Positions 1 through 8,143 of a stretch of 21,712 bases of DNA are shown in pieces. The translations under genes were made by a program, and so were the position numbers. Positions within the stretch are counted from its first letter, which is position 1, and each line of letters begins with the position of its first letter. A model generated the notes under the pieces. That model did not search any database, was not told the origin of the DNA, and saw nothing but the letters and a program-made list of their open reading frames with translations. Source of the DNA: DATKLX01 sp035542155 (GTDB lineage: Bacteria; Chloroflexota; Anaerolineae; Anaerolineales; Anaerolineaceae); the NCBI GenBank assembly GCA_035542155.1, contig DATKLX010000235.1, positions 1-21,712 of the forward strand. Reading direction: 5' to 3'.

Positions 1-2131
1 TGGTCTGGCCGCTGCGGAGCTGTTTCCAAAAAACCGAGCCGAGGAAATCTGCGGCTATCAAAGGCGCTGTCACCGAGCCGTAAGAGATACAGGTCGAGCC
101 GATCACGGCCAGTGTGCCGGAAGCCAGGAATTTCAAGGCCAGAGACTGGTCTTCGGTCTTGCCGATGATATTTGCGCCATAGCAGGCTTCGGTGAAAACC
201 AGCCTGGGAGCCTGCTTGAAAGCATCCAGGTCAGCGGGGGTCAAGGCAATGGGATAATCGGGGCCATCCTGAGGGTCGGAGGTATCTTTCTGCCCGTACC
301 ATTCTGGCGCATCCACCAACCCGTGGAGATTGAAATAGGTGAGCTGGGCGGGCAAAAGGCCATATTCCAGGACCCTTCCGGTCCGTGAAGGCGGGCAGAC
401 CAGCATCGCCTGTGTGTCGCCAATGGGTTTAAACACCACCTGGGAGGCCTGTTTCCAAACCGAAGCGGTATAGCCAAAGCTGGGCCGGCCTTTTTGGATA
501 GCCTTGGATCCCGCGAGGATCCGCCTGGCGATTTTGACCGAATGGCGTAAGAACTGGTTGCGACGCCACCAGGGAACGGGCCGGGTGTGTTTGGTGTGGT
601 AGGCGATCATTTTGCGCAGTGAGCCGAGGATCAGACCGGCATCCTCGCCATTATCCCCGGGAAGCCGGCCAACCAGCCACTCTGTTATAAAATAATTCTC
701 GTCGATGGTGCCGTAGGGGTTATCGGATGGGACGTCCGCATCCGAATCATCGGTAGGATTGGGGAGGTGGTGGAATGGAACAATCGAAGGCCCACCGACA
801 ATCAGCAGCGCGCCGATCATTTCGCCTTTTTTCGCCAGGGCTGTGTCGAGATCGGCGAGAGCCAGCTTCAACTTCCAGGGGTCATTGGCGGAGGCAGGTT
901 TAACACCAAAGGATGCCATGCAGGCCGGGTCGTCCGGGTAAAAAACGGCGGCGCCCCAATTCGGCCTGCGGCGGATTACCTCGGCCAGCTTTTGCATCTC
1001 TTCGTCGATGCAGCCAGCGGTCTGGGGGCCGTACTGTTTTTCCAGGCCGGTGCGGGTGGAAAGAATCACATAAATCGGGAAACGCCCGTCCGAGCGGGCT
1101 ACATCGGGCTGGTGGAGGCGGCGGGCGATGCGCTCGAATTCATCCTGGATCGCGCGCAGGGTCTCCGGGGGGAAGATCGCCGCGGCGATAGCTGCCGGGT
1201 CGAAAGCTTTTTCCTCAGATGTGGCTGCCTGAACTATCTCAGGCGTCCCAGGTTCCGCTGCGTCCGGCGCAGCGGAAGAACGGCCGTTTGCTCCAGATTC
1301 CGGGTAGTCCTGAATTTCTCCTTCGGGCAACTGGTTCCAACCCATCTCGCGGGCTACCGTTGCAGGAACCGCCTGGTTGAGGAAGGATTCCATTTTTTCA
1401 GGCCACAACGGCTTATAAGGATTTTCACCGCCCCAGATGCGAAAGGCGACCTGAGCGGCGGCATCGAAGGCCACACACTGGTGAAGCAAGGCGACCGAGC
1501 CAGCCTCATCTCCCAGGCGGAGCCTAGCATCAGCGAGGTAGAGAGAAAACTGGAGGCAATTCGGCCAGCGAGTATGGTAGAGGTTGGCCAGATTCTGGAT
1601 AGCCAGCACGTCATTACCGGCGCTGGTGATTTGCAAGTGAAGTATCGCGGGCAGTGGGGAGGCCGGATTCAGAGATAGGGCCTGGTGGAGCAGCTTTTCC
1701 GCCTCAGCGACCTCTTTATGCTGGAAGAGGCTGCGCGCCTGACGGGTCAGTCGTGACCATTCAGGTAAAGCCGTCTCATCGGAAACAGCTCCACCCAGGG
1801 CTGCCAGGCTGGCCTTTGCCAGGAGAATTTTTTCGGCGCCGAAGGCTTTCTGGCTGGAGAGAACTTCCTGGACCGCATAGAATTCGGGATCCCTGTCGAC
1901 CAGACCTTCCAGAACGGAAAGGGCCTGGTCCACCCGGCTTTCCTGTACCATGACCTGGGCGAGATAAAATCCGACCATTAAATCCCCAGGGAAGGACGCC
2001 AACCAGGTGATGGCAGCCTGGCGGACAAACCGGTATTCTTTCCACTTGAAGCCACTGCGCAGCAGCAACAAAAGGATGGGACGGGTGATGGGACGATTGA
2101 AATCGATCTGGGGTTTGGCGCTGGGCTCCAT
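1..2131 (-). CDS. TPR protein with C-terminal C25/gingipain-like cysteine protease domain (3' end beyond window)
   Basis: The frame is open from the ATG at 2131 to the window edge, giving at least 710 residues. Residues 1 to about 265 are helical and TPR-like. An acidic, Ala/Pro-rich linker follows (about 270-330). From about residue 345 the sequence resembles peptidase family C25: a beta strand with GGPSIVPF, then SDNPYGT and VGRLPGD, typical of the gingipain N-terminal subdomain. The clan CD dyad is visible as His603 in YFNLHG and Cys650 in FTEACYGA, followed by a hydrophobic strand and GSTCISYGS. No signal peptide is seen, so it is probably cytoplasmic, unlike secreted gingipains. The start lies one base after the TAA of the giant TPR gene (TAA-C-ATG), implying coupled translation; an AGGAGG sits 12 bases upstream. 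The substrate is unknown. A CHAT-type caspase-like protease is the nearest alternative, since both belong to clan CD. The protease fold is well supported, the role is not. Confidence 0.85.
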   Translation of the reverse strand, partial: MEPSAKPQIDFNRPITRPILLLLLRSGFKWKEYRFVRQAAITWLASFPGDLMVGFYLAQVMVQESRVDQALSVLEGLVDRDPEFYAVQEVLSSQKAFGAEKILLAKASLAALGGAVSDETALPEWSRLTRQARSLFQHKEVAEAEKLLHQALSLNPASPLPAILHLQITSAGNDVLAIQNLANLYHTRWPNCLQFSLYLADARLRLGDEAGSVALLHQCVAFDAAAQVAFRIWGGENPYKPLWPEKMESFLNQAVPATVAREMGWNQLPEGEIQDYPESGANGRSSAAPDAAEPGTPEIVQAATSEEKAFDPAAIAAAIFPPETLRAIQDEFERIARRLHQPDVARSDGRFPIYVILSTRTGLEKQYGPQTAGCIDEEMQKLAEVIRRRPNWGAAVFYPDDPACMASFGVKPASANDPWKLKLALADLDTALAKKGEMIGALLIVGGPSIVPFHHLPNPTDDSDADVPSDNPYGTIDENYFITEWLVGRLPGDNGEDAGLILGSLRKMIAYHTKHTRPVPWWRRNQFLRHSVKIARRILAGSKAIQKGRPSFGYTASVWKQASQVVFKPIGDTQAMLVCPPSRTGRVLEYGLLPAQLTYFNLHGLVDAPEWYGQKDTSDPQDGPDYPIALTPADLDAFKQAPRLVFTEACYGANIIGKTEDQSLALKFLASGTLAVIGSTCISYGSVTAPLIAADFLGSVFWKQLRSGQT

Positions 2132-2132
2132 G

Positions 2133-5100
2133 TTATAGCGATGCCTCCTGAGTGTGATGCACCAGATTGATTGCAATTATCGCGCCAAGCTGCCTGCGGA
2201 TATTGACATCTTCCGGTGACAGGTCTGCTGCGTGGCGAAGCATAAGCTCGGATCCTGGATAATCTTTGCTTTCTTTGAGCGCCAGGCCAGCCTGGTAATA
2301 GGAGCGAGGATCCTTGGGCCTGACCTGGATGGCCTGCCTGTAAATGTTTAATGCCTGCGCATGGTCGCGGCGATCTTGATAGGCTTTTCCGAGCTCCAGA
2401 TAGGCCTCAATTTCATCCGGGTTCTGATGGACGGCCTCGCTGAGATGATAAATAGCCTGGTCGAGCTGGCCGGCATTACGCTGCAACCTTCCTACCAGCA
2501 GGTGAAGGTAGGGTTGGTTGGGTTCCGCCTGCAGGGCAGCCTGGGCGGCTTTTTCGGCGCTTTCCCGTTGGCCCGCATTGGCCAGCTCTTCGGCGAGTAG
2601 CGCAAGTACGGCTGGGTCTGTGGGATATTCTTCGGCGAGGCTTTTCAAGGATTCCAGCGTAGCCTGCGGGCCGCGCAACTGGCGCACCAGCGAAACACGT
2701 TCCATCTGGAGCGGCAGGGGATCCCCGACCGAGGGAAGGGCGAGATCCAATGCCGTGAGCGCATCGGAGGCATGGCCTTGCAGGACCAGACAGCGAATGA
2801 GCAGGAGCAAGGCGTGGCCTTCGCTGGAGTCGATACGCAGCGCGGTCTGGGCGTGCTGGTACGCAAGGTCGACCTGACCGTCCTGGAGGGCGATTTCGCC
2901 GCTGATCACCAGGGGTCGAACCTGATCGGGCCTGATTGAGATGGCTTTTTCGGCGCTTGCGATGGCTTTGGCCAGATCACCTGCCTGGCGCTGGGCTTCT
3001 GCCAGGGCCAGCCAGCCGTCAACGTCATTCGGGCTGAGCCGGGTGACGCATTCCAGGTATTCGTCTGCTTTAGAAAAATTCTTGCATGCGAGGTGGGCTT
3101 TTCCCAGGCGGAGGGCATAGGTGGGATTGTCAGGCTCGAGGGCGTAGGCTTTCTCCAGGTGCGAAGCCGCTTGCTTGAAATCTCCACAGTCTTCGCTCAG
3201 ATCAGCCGCGAGTAAGTGCCATCCGGCTTCGTTGGGCCAGATCTGGAGGGCATTTTGAAGAGCCTCAAAAGCGATTGATTCCTCGTGAGCTTCGCTGGCG
3301 AGAACGGCCATGCAGGCCTGGTGGAGTGGATGATTGGGCTGGAAACCTACCAGAGTCCGCGCGCAGAAAAAGCCTTCCGCGGGATTGGTCTCTTTAAGGG
3401 CCAAAGCCTGCTGGAGGAGAACCTCGACGCTCTCCGGGTAGAGGCGGGCGACCTCACCCGCAGCTTGAAGATCCCCGACCTGGCGACAGACAGTGATCAG
3501 TGCCGCAGAATCTTCCGGATTAGCAGGCAGCTCGCTGAGCAGCCTGGCGCACTGCTGGTTGGGATGAAACGCAGCCTGGCCGCGTTTGTGCCAGCGGGCA
3601 ACTTCCAGCGAATTACTCAATCGATTGGCTGCCATAATCTCATGCTCGAAGGTCTGGTAAGCGGAATCGCTCAGCTTATCCTCACCTGGAGCGTGGAGCA
3701 GAACGTGCAGGTCGCGGCAGGTACGCTCTGTTTCTGCACAACGCGCCATGGCCCGAGCCAGGCAGAGATGTGTCCGCGGCTCCATAGGCGCATTACGGAC
3801 CGCCTGGTCGAACAAAGCAATCGATCCATCCCATTGGAAGAGGGAAAATCCGGCTTCGGCGATCGTAAGGGTTGGATAGGAGTCGAAGCACTCAGGCCTG
3901 GTTTGGTTGAGGGAGGGGCGGTCAACAAAGGTATCCGGATAGAACGGATAGGATGCGGAAATATCAGTTCCATCTTTCTTCCCGTTAAGCAGACCAATGG
4001 CAAGCTCCAGAACCTGCTCGCCGCCGCTCAAATCGCCTTTCAGCCCACAAATTCGGGCCTTGACTGCCAGAACACGGGGATCTTTGGGCGACCATTCACA
4101 GGCTTTTTCGATATTTGTCTCGGCTGCGCCCAGATCTCCCATCTCCAGATCCAGTTCAGCCTCCATTACCAGGAGCCGGGTGGCGAATGGTCGATCGACC
4201 TCGGGGATCGATCGTAATTCTTCCGGATGAGTCCAGGTTTGAAGCATCTTCCGCATCACATCGTACTCGAGCAGAACAAAGGCAATCTCGGCGGCGTTTA
4301 CCACACCTTCGAGGAAGGCGGGTTTCAGACTCAGAGCCTGTTCGGCATGGGTCAGCGCGGCGGGAAGCTCGCCAAGCGAGCGGTACAGCCTGGAAAGCTG
4401 GAGGTGGATCGATGCTGGATCAGATCGAATGGGTTTGAAAGCGGGGGTAGAGACCCTGGGCAGAGCAAGGTCATTCTGCTGAGCTAGTTCGTCTCCAGAC
4501 GGATCCAGCGAGGAATCTGCATTTTCCCCTACTTGTAAAGCCTGATCCAGGCAGGCCAGGGCAGCCCGTTCGCGTCCAAGATGGATGAGCGCTTCAGCCT
4601 GGAAACAATAATACGCGGGCTGGGCAGCATCCAGGTTTATGGCTTCCTGGATACTGTTCAAAGCTGTTTCAGTATCTCCATACTGGCCCTGAAGCCGAGC
4701 CAGGTCGAACCACAAGCTGGCCGTGGGGATGGTTGAAAGCTGAATGGACCTGATGATTGCCTGGCTGGCTTTCGACAGATCTCCCAGAGCGGCCCAGGCA
4801 TAAGCTGCCTGGCGGTTGATCTGGGGGTCCTGGGGGAGGCTGGCTTCGAGTTGAGCCAGCAATTCCTGGGCTGGAACAGGGTGATTGTTCGCGATCTGGA
4901 TTTGGATCAGGCCCAGGCACAGCTCGAATGCCAGAGGGTTCAATTCAATGGCCTGCTCCAACACCAGGGTAGCCTCCGAGATGGCGCCCAGGTGGAAAGC
5001 CAGACAGGCAAACCAGGCCAGATTATCCTGGTCCTGTGGAGCGGTCTGCAGTGCATTCCGAGCGGCCTGAAGGGCTTCCTGGAACAGATTCGCCGAAAAG

Positions 5101-7676
5101 CAGGCTTCGGCCAGGGACTGCTGGACGGATAGATCCCCCGGAAGCTCTGCGGCTGCTTCTTGAAGCGCGGCGAGAGCGATATCTTTTTGATCCAGCGCCA
5201 AAGCGGTTCTGCCCAGGCCCAGCTTCACGCGGTAGCCCATGGAGGACTCGAGGTCTTTGTGATCGGCAAGCTCCTGGAAAGCCTGCAGTGCGGCTGAATA
5301 CTTTGCGCAGGATTCGTAATTTTCCGCCAGAAGGACGCGCGCCTCAAGATTTCCGGGATCGAGCTCGAGGGCTTTTTGCAGCGCCGTCTGGGCATTCATT
5401 TCATCGCCGAAATCCCTCGATTTTGTTTTTGGATGGGTCAACGACCATTTTTCGCCGGGTCGGGTTTCGGAAACCAGCCGTGCGAAGGTCAGGTAAGGTT
5501 CGACCGATGTCGGCTGGGTGTCTAATTTGACCAGCAGCGCGGGGATTGCAGCCTGTTTTTCACCCAGCGCTTCCAGAGTTTTGCTGTGTTCGTAGGCCAG
5601 ATCGGGGTGAATGGGGTTGTACCCTCGCGCGCGCTCCAATATTTGCTTCGATTCGGAAAGGTGGCCGAGCTCGCGGAGGATTTCTCCCAGGCGGATCGAA
5701 TACTGGGGCGACCTGGGATCCAGGCTGGCAGCCTTGCGCAGCGCGGGAAGCGCTTCGGTCGGGGAGCCATTGGCAAGGCAGGCCTCTCCTAATACATACT
5801 GGATCTCTGCTGATTGGGGAGAGGAGAGCACCGCGGTCCGCAGGGTCTCGAACGCGCGATACGTCTCGCCGCTAGCTTCCAGGGCGCGCGCCAGCGAAAG
5901 CCATGGCAGGGCTTTTTCTGGCGAGAGTAAAGTTGCCTGGGTGAAGTGTTCCATGGCAAGATCGTGTTCCCCTTTTTGCTGGAGAGCAAGACCCAGGTAG
6001 GCATGAGCCAGTCCATCTTCGGGATTTGTCTCGAGAAGGCCCTTGCAGGTCATTTCTGCCAGACCGCCAAGACCGGTCTGGATGGCACAATTCGCGTATG
6101 CGAGCAGATCTGGCTGCGTGGCGGTGGGGGTCAGCTCCAGAATGGTAGCGCGCTCTTTCAGGGCCTGATCCCAGGCGGCGCTGGATTCCAGGATACCCGC
6201 AAAAGATTTTCGCAGCCGTGGATTTTGCGGCTGGAGCAGAACTGCAAGCTGTCCGGCCTGGACCGCTCGATCCATGTCTCCACTTTGTTCGTAAGTCCGG
6301 CTGAGGATCTCCAGAGTCAGGGGATCAACCGGGCACTCCTTGAGAATTTCCTCGATCTCGGCAGCGCTTTCTTTCGTCAGGCTCAGGTCGAGCAGGGATT
6401 TGATCGCCAGCTCCGGGTGAGACCAGCCAGATTTGGGAGCTGCCTTTCTGGCCTGCACAGCCCGCCGGGCGTAATCCTGGGCAGCCAGCCGGTCACCGAG
6501 GCGGGAGGATATTGCCGCCCGGGTGATAAGAACGTCTGGATCCTGGGTAAAATCAGGGAGCGCTGCGGCTGCCTGCGGGTACTTGCCCTCTTCGAGACAG
6601 GCGACCGCCAGCATCTGGCTGATCTCTGTGGAAGCGGGGGTTAACTCCAGGGCATTTTCCAGGGCGTTAATCTCCTCAGCCGGGTTTCCGGCACGCCGGG
6701 CTGCCTCTGCCTTTTCGACCAGCATCCCAGCCTGTAATTTTTTCAGGGCTTCGATGGATTGGCTCAGCAGGGTCTGGGCCTGAGCCGGATTCCCAGAAAG
6801 CTGCTGGAACGCGGCTACCTGGCGAAAGGTGAGGATATCCTGGAACACTTTTGCCATTTCATCGCCGCTTTGCAGTGTGGAAATTGGAGGAGATGCAGGT
6901 GAATCTCCAGGGGCATCCTGAAATGATTTCGAAACGGGCCGGACTGTTTTGTGTTTGAGGAGTTTTTCGGACAGCCTGGCGGCTAGCTCGGAGCGGCCCA
7001 ATTTTCGGATCACCTCAAACCAGGCCATCTGCTCAGCCGGTCCCAGATTAGCTACCAGGGGGAAAACCATGGCGGCCTGGTTTTCGACGGTCATAGGGCT
7101 GCTCAACACAGCATGTAGGAGGATTTTGATTTCCCCTTCGGAATCGACAGCGGTGGTGGGGGCGAGCGCTTTGAGGAGATCGATCGGGTCTGGCGCCATG
7201 GCAAACAGGCAGGCCAGCGGAGTACGCCAGACCTGACATGAGATACCAGGCTCTCCACCTTTTTTTAGCTGGAGCTCATTCGGCAATCCCTGCCAGGTAT
7301 CGGTCAGGCGTCTGCGCTCACGAAGAGCCAGGGCGAGCAGACCAGCTTCAGCCAGGGTTGCCGGCGGTTTCTGGAGCTGGAGGAGATCCTCATACGCCCG
7401 GGCAGCCTGCTGGCGCAACTCCGGCTCCAGCGGGAGGAGCGGAAAGCTGCGCAGGTGTTGTAGCTCAAGGTTTTTCTCCAGCGCAAGCAGTGCAATCGAG
7501 GCGGGGTTCCAGAGCTCAAGATGAGAGCCAGCGTACCGGGAAACCACGGAGAAGAACCCGGGCGATTGGAGCGAATCCCAAACCAGAGGATCCTGGCGGA
7601 GCGCAGCAACCACATCTGCACAGGCATCCTCAGAAAAGAGTTGTTTAAAAGCGACGAAGAAGGGTTCGGACTGCAT
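2133..7676 (-). CDS. giant tetratricopeptide-repeat protein (1847 aa)
   Basis: This is one uninterrupted 1847-residue frame. Residues 1 to about 270 are helical without clear TPR consensus. From about 280 to the C terminus the sequence is mostly 34-residue TPR units with the usual small, aromatic and Pro positions (for example ALELDPGNLEARVLLAENY and AIQVRPKDPRSYYQAGLAL). About 1240-1400 is less regular and may be a spacer or diverged repeats. No catalytic motif, signal peptide or membrane helix is seen, so it is probably a cytoplasmic scaffold. The ATG has a good AGGAG five bases upstream (7682-7686). The gene lies 72 bases after the small membrane protein gene, with no convincing promoter in the gap, and is followed after one base by the TPR-protease gene. 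This suggests an operon in which the TPR array presents partners or substrates to the protease. That role is inferred; the repeat identity is clear. Confidence 0.93.
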   Translation of the reverse strand: MQSEPFFVAFKQLFSEDACADVVAALRQDPLVWDSLQSPGFFSVVSRYAGSHLELWNPASIALLALEKNLELQHLRSFPLLPLEPELRQQAARAYEDLLQLQKPPATLAEAGLLALALRERRRLTDTWQGLPNELQLKKGGEPGISCQVWRTPLACLFAMAPDPIDLLKALAPTTAVDSEGEIKILLHAVLSSPMTVENQAAMVFPLVANLGPAEQMAWFEVIRKLGRSELAARLSEKLLKHKTVRPVSKSFQDAPGDSPASPPISTLQSGDEMAKVFQDILTFRQVAAFQQLSGNPAQAQTLLSQSIEALKKLQAGMLVEKAEAARRAGNPAEEINALENALELTPASTEISQMLAVACLEEGKYPQAAAALPDFTQDPDVLITRAAISSRLGDRLAAQDYARRAVQARKAAPKSGWSHPELAIKSLLDLSLTKESAAEIEEILKECPVDPLTLEILSRTYEQSGDMDRAVQAGQLAVLLQPQNPRLRKSFAGILESSAAWDQALKERATILELTPTATQPDLLAYANCAIQTGLGGLAEMTCKGLLETNPEDGLAHAYLGLALQQKGEHDLAMEHFTQATLLSPEKALPWLSLARALEASGETYRAFETLRTAVLSSPQSAEIQYVLGEACLANGSPTEALPALRKAASLDPRSPQYSIRLGEILRELGHLSESKQILERARGYNPIHPDLAYEHSKTLEALGEKQAAIPALLVKLDTQPTSVEPYLTFARLVSETRPGEKWSLTHPKTKSRDFGDEMNAQTALQKALELDPGNLEARVLLAENYESCAKYSAALQAFQELADHKDLESSMGYRVKLGLGRTALALDQKDIALAALQEAAAELPGDLSVQQSLAEACFSANLFQEALQAARNALQTAPQDQDNLAWFACLAFHLGAISEATLVLEQAIELNPLAFELCLGLIQIQIANNHPVPAQELLAQLEASLPQDPQINRQAAYAWAALGDLSKASQAIIRSIQLSTIPTASLWFDLARLQGQYGDTETALNSIQEAINLDAAQPAYYCFQAEALIHLGRERAALACLDQALQVGENADSSLDPSGDELAQQNDLALPRVSTPAFKPIRSDPASIHLQLSRLYRSLGELPAALTHAEQALSLKPAFLEGVVNAAEIAFVLLEYDVMRKMLQTWTHPEELRSIPEVDRPFATRLLVMEAELDLEMGDLGAAETNIEKACEWSPKDPRVLAVKARICGLKGDLSGGEQVLELAIGLLNGKKDGTDISASYPFYPDTFVDRPSLNQTRPECFDSYPTLTIAEAGFSLFQWDGSIALFDQAVRNAPMEPRTHLCLARAMARCAETERTCRDLHVLLHAPGEDKLSDSAYQTFEHEIMAANRLSNSLEVARWHKRGQAAFHPNQQCARLLSELPANPEDSAALITVCRQVGDLQAAGEVARLYPESVEVLLQQALALKETNPAEGFFCARTLVGFQPNHPLHQACMAVLASEAHEESIAFEALQNALQIWPNEAGWHLLAADLSEDCGDFKQAASHLEKAYALEPDNPTYALRLGKAHLACKNFSKADEYLECVTRLSPNDVDGWLALAEAQRQAGDLAKAIASAEKAISIRPDQVRPLVISGEIALQDGQVDLAYQHAQTALRIDSSEGHALLLLIRCLVLQGHASDALTALDLALPSVGDPLPLQMERVSLVRQLRGPQATLESLKSLAEEYPTDPAVLALLAEELANAGQRESAEKAAQAALQAEPNQPYLHLLVGRLQRNAGQLDQAIYHLSEAVHQNPDEIEAYLELGKAYQDRRDHAQALNIYRQAIQVRPKDPRSYYQAGLALKESKDYPGSELMLRHAADLSPEDVNIRRQLGAIIAINLVHHTQEASL

Positions 7677-7748
7677 ATTAGCTCCTGTGAAGAATCCCTT
7701 GGCCAGAGCCAGGCTGTATTGGTAATGAGGATTATTAACTTGTGGTAC

Positions 7749-8072
7749 TCAACGGATTTGGGCAACCAATAAATATGCGGCTCCCATCATGACCAAACCA
7801 ATCATGATCAGAAAAATCCCGATCCCCGCGGTGGTTTTTACTAACTGGTTCGTCGCGTTGATGAGCGCAGAAGCATTTCCCACCAGGCCCGAAATATCAT
7901 CGGCAATACCTTTTTGAGCCAGCTTGGTGGTTTGTTCAGCCAGAGTGTGAACATCGTGGCCAGCGGCGCGAACCACCAGCAGGATAATGCCGGAAATCAC
8001 ACAGATCAGGCCGATCAGAAACAGGCCGGTTGCCATAGTCAGGAAAAAATCGTTGACGCTGAGCGGGAACAT
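7749..8072 (-). CDS. small two-helix membrane protein, unknown function (107 aa)
   Basis: The 107-residue product has a hydrophobic helix at about 10-35 and another at about 82-104. Between them is a polar, amphipathic segment (about 36-80) rich in Ala, Gln, Thr and Asn that could form a coiled coil. No family is recognised. The start is well defined: AGGAGG at 8080-8085 lies seven bases before the ATG. That Shine-Dalgarno is buried in a perfect 13-bp hairpin, and a consensus sigma-54 promoter lies just upstream, so the gene is probably the first of a sigma-54-driven operon with the giant TPR and protease genes. A membrane anchor or sensor for the TPR/protease pair is plausible but only inferred. 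Neither the helices nor the context resembles a known holin or antitoxin closely enough to name it. Confidence 0.8.
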   Translation of the reverse strand: MFPLSVNDFFLTMATGLFLIGLICVISGIILLVVRAAGHDVHTLAEQTTKLAQKGIADDISGLVGNASALINATNQLVKTTAGIGIFLIMIGLVMMGAAYLLVAQIR

Positions 8073-8075
8073 ATC

Positions 8076-8107
8076 AATGCCTCCTGAATTGGGATTCAGG
8101 AGGCATT
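8076..8107 (-). promoter_or_regulatory. perfect hairpin sequestering the Shine-Dalgarno of the 107-aa gene
   Basis: AATGCCTCCTGAA (8107-8095 in transcript order) pairs without mismatch with TTCAGGAGGCATT (8088-8076) across a six-base loop. The 3' arm contains AGGAGG, the only strong ribosome-binding site for the ATG at 8072. No T-run follows, so it is not a classic intrinsic terminator. The start site expected from the sigma-54 promoter at 8111-8126 is near 8100, inside the 5' arm. Transcripts made there would lack part of that arm, whereas read-through from the rpoN operon would carry the whole hairpin. Confidence 0.75.
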
Positions 8108-8110
8108 GGG

Positions 8111-8126
8111 TGCAATTTCTGTGCCA
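8111..8126 (-). promoter_or_regulatory. sigma-54 (-24/-12) promoter for the membrane protein/TPR/protease operon
   Basis: Read on the minus strand the site is TGGCACAGAAATTGCA. It has TGGCAC at -24, TTGCA at -12, and the required 12-base step from the first G of GG to the G of GC, a full match to the accepted consensus. It lies in the 71-base gap between the activator gene and the 107-aa gene, oriented toward the latter, with a predicted start about 28 bases before its ATG. The sigma-54 gene and an activator lie immediately upstream. Confidence 0.85.
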
Positions 8127-8143
8127 GGATAGGTTTAACCCGG

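Noticed and set aside
767..1678. 303-residue open frame on the plus strand
   Set aside because: It is antisense to the TPR-C25 protease gene, whose minus-strand frame is continuous and carries recognisable motifs. The plus-strand translation is Arg/Gly-rich with no domain.
3285..4217. 310-residue open frame on the plus strand
   Set aside because: It is a shadow inside the giant TPR gene, with no ribosome-binding site and no domain.
8076..8107. Hairpin as an intrinsic terminator of the rpoN operon
   Set aside because: No T-run follows on the minus strand, and the 3' arm is the ribosome-binding site of the next gene. Attenuation cannot be excluded, but a classic terminator is not supported.
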